A DNA stretch of 64,000 bases from Mycobacterium lepromatosis (GTDB lineage Bacteria; Actinomycetota; Actinomycetes; Mycobacteriales; Mycobacteriaceae): positions 62,001 to 126,000 of the forward strand of contig NZ_CP083405.1 in the NCBI RefSeq assembly GCF_000975265.2, written 5' to 3'. Of this stretch, positions 40,370 through 54,348 are shown one piece after another. The notes below the pieces were generated by a model. That model made no database searches. It worked only from the letters and a program-made list of their open reading frames with translations, and was not told where the DNA came from. The position numbers were made by a program, and so were the translations under genes. Position 1 is the first letter of the stretch; each line of letters opens with the position of its first letter.

Positions 40370-40990
40370 CCGGTCGGTAGTAATCAATGTGCGGCGGGTC
40401 TGGCTTGATGCCGTAGGCAGCGGAAAACTCTGCGTACCACACCCGACCGAGGTAGTTTCAGCCCAACGGACAGCTTCGCTACCACTAGGTCGGACACACC
40501 GAAACTGCCGAAATCGACATGTCCACCGCAGCAGTCATTGTCGATTTGGGTGCCGGGTGAGCAGGCATAGCCGTGCCCGACCACCAGCTGGTCCACCGGA
40601 GGCGGTTTGCCCAGACGTGTTTGTTGTGGCCGGCGTTAGCGTGGCCAGCCGGCAGGTAACTTAACAGTCAAACGGGAATGACCACACCCGGCTAGCTGGT
40701 CGTGTACCGTACCCAGCCTCGCGCCGATCGCTCGCACCGCCACATCCGGTTTGCCCGCAGCGTCACACTCCTGCACTGCCGACCGGCCGGGCAGCGCGCG
40801 AGCACGCAAGCCATCCCGGATAACCGCCTGGCATCGTGTCTCTGCCCAAGTTAAGCACCCGTGGTACCACAAGAAGTTGAGCCTTCTCGAGCAGGCCGCG
40901 CTTCATTGGCGACTTGCCTTCACCACCTCGATCAACTCGTTGCCTAAACTGATGAAAGTCTACCCGAAAAGTAACACCGCTGAGCGTTGA
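40370..40990 (-). pseudogene. Aminoglycoside-phosphotransferase-family pseudogene (Rv3817 type)
   Basis: On the minus strand near 40590-40470 the catalytic region of an APH-type kinase is seen: VVGHGYACSPGTQIDNDCCG followed by GHVDFGSFGVSDLVVAKLS, corresponding to the usual HGDxxxxN and DxGxxGxxD motifs. After a frameshift come VWYAEFSAAYGIKPDPPHID and YYRPGA. Upstream frames to about 40990 look protein-like but are broken. The catalytic HGD is HGY here. Position matches Rv3817. It is not a resistance gene, only a family relative, and it is dead. Confidence 0.68.
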
Positions 40991-41136
40991 CCTAGATTGC
41001 ATGCAATCGGGTTTTTGGCAGCAAGCTGTCCGGTGACGACAGGTACCTGTGGTGGGGACATCAGGTCAGGTAAGGATAACATCATCGTCTTTGTCGCCCG
41101 TTACGACGACGCACTGTCACAGGAGCACTAAGCTAA

Positions 41137-41946
41137 TTGGCTGTGGAACCGACATACGGGGCTGTCATTCAGTTTGTTCGCCTGATTTGGCGGATTCAGG
41201 GTCTGAAGATCAGTGTCCGGGGTATAGAAAACTTACCTACCACCGGCGGTGCCGTCATCGCCATTAACCACACCAGTTACCTTGACTTCACTTTTGCGGG
41301 TTTGCCTGCTTATCAGCAGGGCCTAGGGCGCAAGGTGCGGTTTATGGCCAAACAAGAGGTATTCGATGGCAAAATTACCGGTCCGATTATGCGCCGCCTG
41401 CGACACATCCCTGTGGACCGGCAAGAGGGGGCCGCGTCTTACGAAGCCGCCGTGAGGAATCTCAAAGATGGTGAGCTCGTCGGCGTTTATCCCGAGGCGA
41501 CGATCAGCCGAAGCTTTGAGATAAAGGAATGCAAAAGGGGAGCGGTGCGGATGTCAGCGGAGGCCAGGGTGCCGATAATTCCGCACATCGTCTGGGGTGC
41601 ACAGCGGATCTGGACCAAGGACTACCCCAAGAAGCTCTTTCGCCCGAAGGTGCCGATTGTGGTGCTCGTCGGCGAACCGATTGAGCCGGTGTTGAGTGTA
41701 GCGCAATTAAAGGCCTTGTTGCACTTTCGGATGCAACATCTGCTGGAACGAGCACAAGAGCTGTACGGACCGCACCCGGCTGGGGAGTTTTGGGTGCCGC
41801 ATCGGCTGGGCGGTGGTGCCCCTTCGTTAGTCGAGGCGGCTCGCCTCGACGCCGAGGAGGCAGCCGAGAGGTCGGCGCGGCGCGTCCAGCGTGCCAATCG
41901 AGCCGGGGCGGCGGAGCGGCGGGTGTCCGGGGATCAGTTGCGCTAA
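41137..41946 (+). CDS. Lysophospholipid acyltransferase (PlsC family, Rv3816c-like)
   Basis: The 269-residue protein is a 1-acylglycerol-phosphate acyltransferase type enzyme that adds acyl chains to lipids at the membrane. It has the HxxxxD catalytic motif (INHTSYLDF, about residue 46), an Arg-containing block (MRRLRHIPVDRQ) and the glycerol-phosphate-binding YPEATISRS motif. An alanine-rich charged C-terminal tail follows. The start is TTG at 41137, with AGGAG eleven bases upstream; GTG at 41143 is an alternative. M. tuberculosis has three such genes in tandem (Rv3814c-Rv3816c); only this one is intact here. Confidence 0.88.
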   Translation: MAVEPTYGAVIQFVRLIWRIQGLKISVRGIENLPTTGGAVIAINHTSYLDFTFAGLPAYQQGLGRKVRFMAKQEVFDGKITGPIMRRLRHIPVDRQEGAASYEAAVRNLKDGELVGVYPEATISRSFEIKECKRGAVRMSAEARVPIIPHIVWGAQRIWTKDYPKKLFRPKVPIVVLVGEPIEPVLSVAQLKALLHFRMQHLLERAQELYGPHPAGEFWVPHRLGGGAPSLVEAARLDAEEAAERSARRVQRANRAGAAERRVSGDQLR

Positions 41947-41980
41947 CTATCTCGTGTCGGCGGCTTCGATGATGTAACGG

Positions 41981-42244
41981 TTGAAGGTGGTTAATTCCTT
42001 GATCAAGTACGTCGGCACCATCCTGGTGGGCCGGTGCGCTGGGGCGGGTACCTTTGCCGTGGTCGTACAGCGATTATGCATGAAGGGATTGCTCGGCTTA
42101 TATCCGGAGGCCACCATCACCTCCAGTTTAGAATTAGAATTCGGGGAGTTCAAAACGGGGGTAGCCCGGATGGTAGTGGAGGCGGTCAAAATTGGAGCCG
42201 AAGGTGTGATGCCACTGGGCCGTAGCCGAAGCGGCTCACGCTGA
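41981..42244 (+). pseudogene. Broken second acyltransferase gene
   Basis: An 87-codon plus-strand frame contains LGLYPEATITSSLELEFGEF followed by KTGVARMVVEA. This is the YPEAT phosphate-binding region of a PlsC paralogue, but the HxxxxD half is missing. It directly follows the intact acyltransferase gene. It is a remnant of Rv3815c or Rv3814c, probably fused by deletion of the rest. Confidence 0.75.
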
Positions 42245-42278
42245 TCACCCCGATCTGGCTGTCGGGTGGTTTGTCTCA

Positions 42279-43124
42279 GTGACCGATCCGACTAGGTCGT
42301 CCCCGACGCCGACCCAGCCAACGCTCATAGCTTGCGACGTTGACGGCACGTTGCTCGATGAGCACGAAACCGTAACCGCGCGTACCCGCGACGCGGTATG
42401 CTCCGCCGTAACCGGCGGAGCATACTTCGTTCTGGCCACGGGCCGCCCGCCGCGTTGGGTGCGGCCGATCGTTGACGCACTTGGCTTTCCGCCGATGGCG
42501 GTGTGTGCCAACGGTGCCGTGATCTACGATCCTGCGACCGATCGGGTGGTATCGGCGCGCACGCTGGCCGTTGACATCTTGGGCGAGTTAGTCGAGATCG
42601 CAACGCGCGTCATCCCTGGCGCGGGTTTGGCTGTCGAGCGTGTCGGTGATCGCGCCTATGACAGCGCTACCCTACAGTTCGTCAGCTCGGCGGGTTACGA
42701 GCATGCGTGGCTCAACCCGGACAACATCGAGGTGTCGATCGAAGATCTGCTTAGCGTCCCGGCTATTAAGCTTCTGATCCGCAAGTCCGGTGCCCGCAGC
42801 GCGGATATGGCTGCCGAACTAGCCAAGCATGTCGGGATCGCGGGCGACATCACCTACTCCACCAACAACGGGCTAGTGGAGATCCTGCCGCTGGGAATCA
42901 ACAAGGCCACCGGCGTCGAAGAGGTCAGACGGCCGCTAGGGATCGCGGCTGGCAACGCGGTGGCTTTCGGCGACATGCCCAACGACGTTCCGATGCTGCT
43001 AAGGGCGGGTCACGGCGTGGCAATGGGTAATGCTCATCCCGCCGTGCTGGCCGCCGCCGACGAGATCACTACCCCCAACACCGATGACGGTGTTGCCCGG
43101 GTGTTGGAACGCTGGTGGCGTTAA
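42279..43124 (+). CDS. HAD-superfamily phosphatase (Cof type, Rv3813c-like)
   Basis: The 281-residue protein is a class IIB HAD hydrolase, probably a sugar-phosphate phosphatase. It has motif I DVDGTLLDE near residue 20, motif II LATGR, a Lys in GINKATGVEEV, and motif IV FGDMPNDVPML near residue 230. It starts at GTG 42279 with a short N-terminal extension (TDPTRSSPTPTQP) before the conserved LIACDVDG. It follows the acyltransferase genes as in M. tuberculosis. A perfect 13-bp inverted repeat lies inside the gene at 42396-42425. Confidence 0.9.
   Translation: MTDPTRSSPTPTQPTLIACDVDGTLLDEHETVTARTRDAVCSAVTGGAYFVLATGRPPRWVRPIVDALGFPPMAVCANGAVIYDPATDRVVSARTLAVDILGELVEIATRVIPGAGLAVERVGDRAYDSATLQFVSSAGYEHAWLNPDNIEVSIEDLLSVPAIKLLIRKSGARSADMAAELAKHVGIAGDITYSTNNGLVEILPLGINKATGVEEVRRPLGIAAGNAVAFGDMPNDVPMLLRAGHGVAMGNAHPAVLAAADEITTPNTDDGVARVLERWWR
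42396..42425. repeat. Perfect 13-bp inverted repeat inside the HAD gene
   Basis: Bases 42396-42408 (gtatgctccgccg) are the exact reverse complement of 42413-42425, with the loop TAAC. It encodes VCSAVTGGAY, which differs from the family sequence in several residues. Confidence 0.9.
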
Positions 43125-43499
43125 CCACTTGCCAGTGAATCTAGAATCTAGGTGTCGCACTCAGCCTCAGCTGTGGAAAACTGCCCGTGTTCCTGTGTTC
43201 TGGCATGCTGCCCTTAACGTCCCGGCGGACCGCGAGGGTGAACAGGAACAAGACCTGCCGGGAAGCCGGTCAAGCCTAACAACCATCATTGGCCAGGTTG
43301 GCGGCAGACTAATGCCGGGGAGGAGTCCGCAAAACCGCAGCGGCAGGTCGAGCAGGTGTGGCTCGATGCGTCAGCCAAGCGACGCCGTCGATGGGGTGCT
43401 GATGGCTGCGCTGGCCGGCTTCGGGGTGGCCGGTGGTGTCGCGGGTCTTAGGTATTTGGTGTTGTCTCAGCTTAACGGTACTGCCTAATGCCCCCAGGG
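43125..43499. other. Region downstream of the HAD gene
   Basis: No gene is supported. In M. tuberculosis a PE_PGRS gene (Rv3812) lies between Rv3813c and Rv3811; I see no PE domain or Gly-Ala repeats here. Part of it may be the 3' end of the decayed amidase gene. Confidence 0.4.
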
Positions 43500-44870
43500 G
43501 GCCCGGCCGGCTGGTGATTTGTAGGACAGCTATTGACGATTTGCATGAACTCACCGAATACGTCCGTAAACTCAGACCTTGGTCAGAAAAGGGCTAACAT
43601 CACCATCGGCAGGGCGTCGGATGCGTTGGTGGCGAGAAATGTTCGGGCGGCACTGTCGGTCCGCTGGGGGGTTGTGTTGCCGACGGCTTCGAGATTCTGT
43701 TGACGCCTTGGGTGAGGTTGCCAGTCAGCCTCTCGAAGTTCGACGTGCGATGCTGTCAGTTTTGCGTGATCTGCACCGGCTCTTGTATGTTCGCGCCTGT
43801 CGGCAACTCGAGCTGACCATGTTCGTAACTTGGCGAGGCCCCAGGAATTGCAATCGCCCTGCTCTCCAGCCCTTTGATCAGCTTATCTGGCGGGTCGTTG
43901 AATTGCGTCCAGAATTTCATACATCAGTGCGTGGACTGTATTTGCCCGGGCAATCGGTGTTGCCGACGTCGCGGTGGGTGAAGATGGAGGGCATGGTCGC
44001 GGTGGCGCCAGCCGTAAAGGTGGTGTAGCGGCTCCCCGCTGATTTCAGTGCCATCGTGCTATCGGGGTCGACGCCGTCCAGGCTCTAGGCTCCAGCTGAG
44101 CAGTCGGCCGACGGGTCGGATTGGGGTCGGCGTTGGCGCCATGTCGTCAAAGTCGCCGATCCTGGCCACACCCAAGGTGCTGTGGATTGAAGCCACCGGT
44201 GTGGAAGGCTTTCCTGACTAGTGGGCTACCCGGCTATGTCTTCGAACACTTGGCCGTTATTTGTCGACTAGCGTGTTGTAGGCGATGTTGCACCAGCCCA
44301 GTGTTTGGCTGTGGTAATTGTAGATGGCCTTGCCAATATCGGTCGATTCCAGCGGCGAATAGTCATTGCTAACCGCGTTGTGGTGCACGACCGCGGCACG
44401 AACCCCGTTGTCATATTGCGGAGTACCGTATCGCAGTAACTCGTCATCGCCCCCACTCCGCGCGGTGATGATGCTGGGTGCCTTGTCTGGCATGATGACC
44501 CCGTCCGGCGGTGTTCATTGCGTTCGGGCCGGCGCTTGCGGTGGCGAAATGAGGATCGCGGAGATGTTCTGGGTGCTTGGTCCGAAGGTCCGAAGGGTAG
44601 TTCCTTGGTGGCCGGCTTGTAGTTCAGGCCGTGTTTATTGGGTTATCGGGCTTATCTAATCTTCCGAGACAGCGCCGCGTGGCCGGGTCACTGGACCGCA
44701 TAGGTGGGACGGGTGATTGCGATTTGCAAAGTTCTGGTGGTGCCGATGCACACTGGATCTGTGCTGCGCGGTCTTTCGTTTCGGATGGCCGGGTCGAAGC
44801 ATCGTGGGCTGCCGGGTGTGGCTGCGACAGTCTCATATTCGGCTTGGTACTAAGGCCTTCCACGAATCAC
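43500..44870 (-). pseudogene. N-acetylmuramoyl-L-alanine amidase pseudogene (Rv3811 type)
   Basis: The family is PGRP-like peptidoglycan amidases. The minus strand gives SIITARSGGDDELLRYGTPQ, YDNGVRAAVVHHNAVSNDYS with the zinc His, and IYNYHSQTLGWCNIAYNTLV near 44490-44260. Further on it has MPSIFTHRDVGNTDCPGKY (the THRDV zinc and catalytic region) near 43990-43935. Between and after these the frame is broken many times. The position beside erp matches Rv3811. Its N-terminal region extends towards 45.0 kb but is unrecognisable. Confidence 0.78.
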
Positions 44871-44956
44871 CGGGGCGTTTTGCACGCACGCGTCTGGCGG
44901 CGTCTCGAAATGGTGGAGTCGGGAGCGCTTTCGGGTGTTAGATTTGCAATCCACGA

Positions 44957-45002
44957 GATGATGACGACTATTACCGCGATAGCGGTAATAGTCGTCATCA
45001 TC
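44957..45002. repeat. Perfect 21-bp inverted repeat, 4-base loop
   Basis: Bases 44957-44977 (gatgatgacgactattaccg then c) are the exact reverse complement of 44982-45002, around the loop GATA. It lies near the lost N terminus of the amidase pseudogene, about 190 bases beyond the end of erp. It could act as a terminator for erp but has no T-run. Confidence 0.95.
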
Positions 45003-45188
45003 AGGCTGCGGGGACGACACTAGTCGATGTTATGTGTGTATTCATGAAGCGATCCGCCGTATGTGTCCGGAATCTTGCTCAAAGCTTGTTTGTCGGCCCC
45101 ATAGAGGGGTAGTTGCTGGTAGGATTTTTTGCCGTTAGGCTAAGTGCTACCCGGCAGTGCTGGCAGGTGACAGGTTCTTGACGGGCTT

Positions 45189-45899
45189 CTACGTGACAGG
45201 AATCAGTGATGTCGTGACCGGCGTTACTGAGCCCGACAAGGCGCCGGCTGCACCGCCGTTCTGGACGGCCTGAATGATCGCTGGCATCACCGCACCTTTG
45301 ATTAGGTCGATGACCTGCATGGTGCCCAAATCGTTCGCAGCTTGAACTAGGTCACTGACAATCCCACCGCTGCTGGTACCGATCGGGCTGGTCGGTGATA
45401 TACCGTCCAATGTATAGGAATCGCCGATGATCGGATAGGTGCCGTCAGGGCCCGGGTTCAATGCAATTGGCGTGGTAATCGGTACCTCACCGGGGTAGGG
45501 TCCGCCCGGGTTCAGGTCCGGTCTCGGGTTGGCTATCATGGGAGTTGTCAGTCCCGTGCCCGGCGCGGTGAGCCCAGGTGTCCCCAGCGCCTGATTTGTC
45601 AGACCAGGGCTGGTTACACCGGGATTTCTCAGGCTAGTGTCGGTATCACCGGTGCCAGTTAGCGAAGGGACCAGCGGTAGGTTGATTCCGAACTGCGACA
45701 GTCCCTGCGAAAGCACGGACAGCACTTCTTCGGGCAGGTCAGCTATCGATGCTGCTTGTTTGAATTCATAGTGCTCGGCCGCGGGTTTGGCGCCGACAGT
45801 CGATTCGTAAACAAGGAAATATGCGCATGGACTCGCGATTGCCAGGGCAGCGACCGTGCTCATGGCTGTTGAAAGCTTGCGTCGGCGTCGGTTCGGCAC
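45189..45899 (-). CDS. erp: Exported repetitive protein Erp (28-kDa antigen)
   Basis: Erp is a secreted, surface-located virulence protein found only in mycobacteria. The 236-residue protein has a signal peptide (basic NRRRRK, then AMSTVAALAIASPCAYFLV). A central region has degenerate PGLTxPG-type repeats (PGVTSPGLTNQALGTPGLTA), and the C-terminal hydrophobic region includes LVQAANDLGTMQVIDLIKG. It starts at GTG 45899 with GAGGAG upstream; the open frame to 45980 has no family similarity. It is divergent from glf. The repeat sequence appears to differ from the M. leprae antigen I recall. Confidence 0.94.
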   Translation of the reverse strand: MPNRRRRKLSTAMSTVAALAIASPCAYFLVYESTVGAKPAAEHYEFKQAASIADLPEEVLSVLSQGLSQFGINLPLVPSLTGTGDTDTSLRNPGVTSPGLTNQALGTPGLTAPGTGLTTPMIANPRPDLNPGGPYPGEVPITTPIALNPGPDGTYPIIGDSYTLDGISPTSPIGTSSGGIVSDLVQAANDLGTMQVIDLIKGAVMPAIIQAVQNGGAAGALSGSVTPVTTSLIPVT

Positions 45900-49332
<3,433 letters not shown>

Positions 49333-49340
<8 letters not shown>

Positions 49341-49911
49341 AGATGAGGAGCCTACTGGCGAACTGGCCGCAATGGCGGCTGTTCAATCGGTGCTGGTTGT
49401 CCGGCCCGGTGTGCTGCCCACGGCGCGAGGAATGTCGCACTTCGGAGAACACAGCATTGGCTGGCTGGCAATGTCATTGCTTGGCGCGATCCTGGTTCCG
49501 TGTCGCCGTCGGTACTGGCTGGTTGCGGGGGTCGGTGTGTTCGCCGCACATGCGGCTGCTCTGTTGATCAAACGGATAGTCCGGCGTACCCGGCCGAACC
49601 ATCCGGCCGTCGCAGTGAATGTCAGTACACCCAGTCCGCTCAGCTTTCCGTCGGCACATGCCGCCTCGACCGCAGCCGCCGCCATATTGATCGGCCGAGC
49701 TAGCGGACTGCCCAAGGGAATAGTTGCCGCGGTGCTAGTGGTTCCGATGGCGCTGTCGCGGATAGTGCTGGGGGTGCACTATCCCAGCGACGTAGCCTTC
49801 GGCGTCGTGCTCGGTGCCGCGGTCGCAGGTACTACCGCCCGTTTTGATAGTCGGTTATCAAGCATATGGCCTGCCCAACACGGCCTCAGCGCGGGAGGTG
49901 CGCTCAAATGA
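49333..49911 (+). CDS. PAP2-family phosphatase (Rv3807c-like)
   Basis: This membrane phosphatase is thought to dephosphorylate decaprenylphosphoryl-5-phosphoribose, the step after UbiA in arabinose donor synthesis. The 192-residue protein has the three PAP2 motifs: KRIVRRTRPNHP, SFPSAHA (the usual PSGH is changed to PSAH) and SRIVLGVHYPSD. They are set among four or five membrane helices. The ATG at 49333 overlaps the glfT2 end by eight bases. The start could be later (MAAVQS), since M. tuberculosis has about 165 residues. It overlaps ubiA by four bases. Confidence 0.87.
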
Positions 49912-50816
49912 GCGAAGACGTAATGATCGGGTCTCCAGGGAACCTGGTTATCGGTGTGATGATGGCCCTTCGCCCGCGGCAGTGGGTGAAGAACGTGTTG
50001 GTGTTGGCTGCGCCGTTAGCCGGGTTGGGCGGCGGCATGCACTACAGATATGCCGAACTACTGACCGAAGTGTCGCTAGCCTTTGTGGTATTCAGTCTGG
50101 CGGCCTCATCAGTGTACCTGATTAACGACGTGCGCGACATCAAGGCGGACCAGAAGCATCCGACCAAGAAGTTTCGGCCGATCGCGGCCGGCGTGGTGCC
50201 CGAGTGGCTGGCTTACATGCTCGCAATGGTGTTGTGTGTGGCATCCTTGGTCATTGCCTGGCTACTGACGCCAAATTTGGTACTAGTAATGGTGATCTAC
50301 ATTGGCATGCAGCTGGGATACTGCTTCGGCCTCAAACACCAAGCAGTGGTCGACATCTGCGTCGTGTCGTCGGCATATTTGATCCGGGCCATCGCCGGCG
50401 GTGTGGCCACCAATATCCCATTGTCACAGTGGTTTTTGCTGACAGCGGCGTTCGGATCGCTATTCATGGTGGCTGGTAAGCGATATGCTGAGCTGCAATT
50501 AGCCGAACGCACCGGTGCGGCGATCCGCAAGTCCCTGGAAAGCTACACTAGTACCTATCTGCGATTCGTTTGGACGTTGTCTGCCACCGCGGTCGTGATG
50601 TGTTATGGGCTGTGGGCGTTCGAGCGCGACCGGCACTCGGGCTCCTGGTTCGCGGTTTCGATGGTCCCGTTCACTATTGCGATCCTGCGTTACGCGGTGG
50701 ATGTCGACGGCGGCCTGGCCGGAGAGCCTGAAGGCATCGCGCTACGTGACCGGGTGCTTCAGCTACTGGCACTAGCGTGGGCCGGAACAATTGGTGCCGC
50801 CGTTGTCTTCAGCTAG
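49908..50816 (+). CDS. ubiA: Decaprenyl-phosphate phosphoribosyltransferase UbiA
   Basis: UbiA transfers phosphoribose from PRPP to decaprenyl phosphate, the first step to the arabinose donor for arabinogalactan; it is an ethambutol-resistance locus in M. tuberculosis. The 302-residue membrane protein has the first Asp-rich motif NDVRDIKADQKHPTKKFRPI near residue 75, a second polar motif region, and about nine membrane helices. The length equals Rv3806c. The ATG at 49908 overlaps the phosphatase stop (ATGA). It lies in the tightly coupled glf-glfT2-phosphatase-ubiA-aftB run. Confidence 0.95.
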   Translation: MSEDVMIGSPGNLVIGVMMALRPRQWVKNVLVLAAPLAGLGGGMHYRYAELLTEVSLAFVVFSLAASSVYLINDVRDIKADQKHPTKKFRPIAAGVVPEWLAYMLAMVLCVASLVIAWLLTPNLVLVMVIYIGMQLGYCFGLKHQAVVDICVVSSAYLIRAIAGGVATNIPLSQWFLLTAAFGSLFMVAGKRYAELQLAERTGAAIRKSLESYTSTYLRFVWTLSATAVVMCYGLWAFERDRHSGSWFAVSMVPFTIAILRYAVDVDGGLAGEPEGIALRDRVLQLLALAWAGTIGAAVVFS

Positions 50817-50856
50817 TCCCGATTTGCCTGGTATCACGGGCCCAAAGGTTCCGGTT

Positions 50857-52809
50857 ATGCGGCGCCGGCTGGTGGGTAGGCAGGCCAGTTGGCCGCTGTT
50901 TCCGTACCACATTGTAGTCCGGGTCAGCCTGTGGGTCAGTGTGTTGCTGGTGGCTGCGCTGTTTGGTTGGGGGGCCTGGCAACGACGTTGGATTGCTGAC
51001 GACGGATTGATCGTCTTGCGCACTGTGCGCAACCTGTTGGCTGGCAACGGACCGGTGTTCAACCAAGGTGAGCGGGTGGAGGCGAACACCTCCACGGTGT
51101 GGACTTATTTACTTTATGCGGGGAGTTGGGTCGGCGGGCCGATGCGCTTCGAGTATGTGGCGTTGGCCGCGGCTCTTGTGCTTTCTGTACTCGGCGTGGC
51201 GCTGCTGATGCTGGGTACGGGCCGGTTGTATGCACCTAGCTTGCGGGGTCGTCAGGCGATCATGCTGCCCGCCGGTGCGCTGGTTTACGTTGCGCTGCCG
51301 CCGGCGCGGGACTTCGCCACATCCGGCCTGGAGAGCGGCTTGGTTTTGACCTATCTGGGGCTGTTATGGTGGATGATGGTCTGCTGGGCGCAGATACTGC
51401 GGAATCGTTCGCAAAGCCGGAGATTCATTGGGACACTGGCCTTCGTGGCGGGGTGCAGTGTTTTGGTCCGCCCCGAGTTGGCGCTGATGGGTGGATCTGC
51501 CCTGATCATGCTGATGATCGCGGCTAGGACCTGGTCGCTTCGCGTACTGATCATGGTGGCTGGCGGATGCCTGCCAGTTGCTTACCAACTTTTCCGGATG
51601 GGCTACTATGGCTTACTGGTGCCGGGTACCGCCTTGGCCAAGGACGCGGTGGGCGACAAGTGGTCACAAGGCATAATTTATCTGTCAAACTTCAACCAAC
51701 CCTACGCACTTTGGGTGCCGCTGGTGCTCTTGGTGCCTTTGGGATTGTTGTTGTTGATGTCGATTCGTTGTTGGCCATCCTTTATGCGCCCTATGGAGAC
51801 CCCCAACTGCGGACGTGTGGCCCGGGCGGTACAAAGCCCGCCGGCTGTCGTGGTCTTCGTCGTCGTCAGCGGATTGCTGCAGATGTTTTACTGGATCCGG
51901 CAAGGCGGCGACTTTATGCACGGCAGGGTGCTGTTGGCGCCGTTATTTTGTTTGCTGGCTCCGGTCGTGGTTATCCCGGTGGCGCTTTCCGACGGTGGGA
52001 ACTTTTCGCGACAGACTGGTCATTGCCTGGCAGGCGTGACCAGCCTGCTGTGGCTGGGGGTCGCGGGTTGGTCGCTGTGGGCAGCCAACTCGCCGGGGAT
52101 GGGTGATGACGCCACCCACGTCAGCTACTCGGGGATTGTCGACGAACGACGCTTCTACGCGCAGGCAACCGGTCACGCCCATCCGTTGACCGCAGCTGAC
52201 TATCTGGATTATCCGCGGATGGCTGCGGTCTTGGTAGCGCTCAACAACACTCCTGACGGCGCGTTGTTGCTACCATCTGGCAACTACATTCAGTGGGATC
52301 TTGTGCCGATGATCCAGCTGCCACCATCTGCACCAGGAAGTCCCTTAGGTAACCCAGTGCTCCAAAACCCTCAGCACACGGTATTTTTCACCAACCTCGG
52401 CATGCTTGGCATGAATGTCGGGCTCGATGTTAGGGTGATCGATCAAATCGGGTTGGCAAATCCGCTGGCGCAGCACACCGAACGGCTGCAGCACGGCCGG
52501 ATCGGGCATGACAAAAACCTCTTTCCGGACTGGGTGATCGCCGACGGTCCATGGGTGAAATGGTACCCAGATATTCCTGGCTATCTCGACCAGGCATGGA
52601 TTGCGCAAGCGGTAGCGGCTCTGCAATGCCCTGAGACTCAGGCGGTGCTGAGTTCAGTGCGCGCCCCGATGGTCCTGCATCGGTTCATCTCCAACCTGTT
52701 GAATTCGTTTGAGTTCACCCAGTACCGGTTCAACCGTGTTCCGCTCTACGAGCTCGCCAGGTGTGGGCTGCCGATGCCTGACGTGCCTCCTGCTGCCCCG
52801 CACGAGTGA
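50857..52809 (+). CDS. aftB: Arabinofuranosyltransferase AftB
   Basis: AftB adds the terminal beta-1,2 arabinofuranose residues of arabinogalactan and lipoarabinomannan from decaprenyl-phosphoryl arabinose. The GT-C enzyme of about 650 residues has an early catalytic Asp pair (RRWIADDGLIVLRT) after the first membrane helix. About ten membrane helices follow, then a C-terminal periplasmic domain (FPDWVIADGPWVKWYPDIPG). M. tuberculosis AftB begins right at the first helix with no equivalent start codon here, so the start is unclear: I use the ATG at 50857, but a GTG at 50794 inside the end of ubiA is possible. Confidence 0.9.
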   Translation: MRRRLVGRQASWPLFPYHIVVRVSLWVSVLLVAALFGWGAWQRRWIADDGLIVLRTVRNLLAGNGPVFNQGERVEANTSTVWTYLLYAGSWVGGPMRFEYVALAAALVLSVLGVALLMLGTGRLYAPSLRGRQAIMLPAGALVYVALPPARDFATSGLESGLVLTYLGLLWWMMVCWAQILRNRSQSRRFIGTLAFVAGCSVLVRPELALMGGSALIMLMIAARTWSLRVLIMVAGGCLPVAYQLFRMGYYGLLVPGTALAKDAVGDKWSQGIIYLSNFNQPYALWVPLVLLVPLGLLLLMSIRCWPSFMRPMETPNCGRVARAVQSPPAVVVFVVVSGLLQMFYWIRQGGDFMHGRVLLAPLFCLLAPVVVIPVALSDGGNFSRQTGHCLAGVTSLLWLGVAGWSLWAANSPGMGDDATHVSYSGIVDERRFYAQATGHAHPLTAADYLDYPRMAAVLVALNNTPDGALLLPSGNYIQWDLVPMIQLPPSAPGSPLGNPVLQNPQHTVFFTNLGMLGMNVGLDVRVIDQIGLANPLAQHTERLQHGRIGHDKNLFPDWVIADGPWVKWYPDIPGYLDQAWIAQAVAALQCPETQAVLSSVRAPMVLHRFISNLLNSFEFTQYRFNRVPLYELARCGLPMPDVPPAAPHE

Positions 52810-54199
<1,390 letters not shown>

Positions 54200-54207
54200 C
54201 CCATACC

Positions 54208-54245
54208 GCTAACGGCAGCGAACTTCACAGGTCGCTGCCGTTAGC
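54208..54245. terminator. Hairpin between fbpA and fbpD
   Basis: A perfect 14-bp stem (gctaacggcagcga / tcgctgccgttagc) with a 10-base loop lies nine bases after the fbpA stop, followed by TATTT. It is a good candidate for an intrinsic terminator of fbpA. Confidence 0.75.
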
Positions 54246-54348
54246 TATTTCCGGGTAGCTTCAATGCGTGTGGTGTTATTCACTACCCTACGGAGGCGGG
54301 TTCGGTTTTCATCGAATAGTGTGCACGCAGCCGGCGATGGAGGTAGGC

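Noticed and set aside
41830..41850. 9-bp inverted repeat with 3-base loop in the acyltransferase tail
   Set aside because: Short and within an Ala/Glu/Arg-rich GC-rich coding stretch where such palindromes arise by chance.
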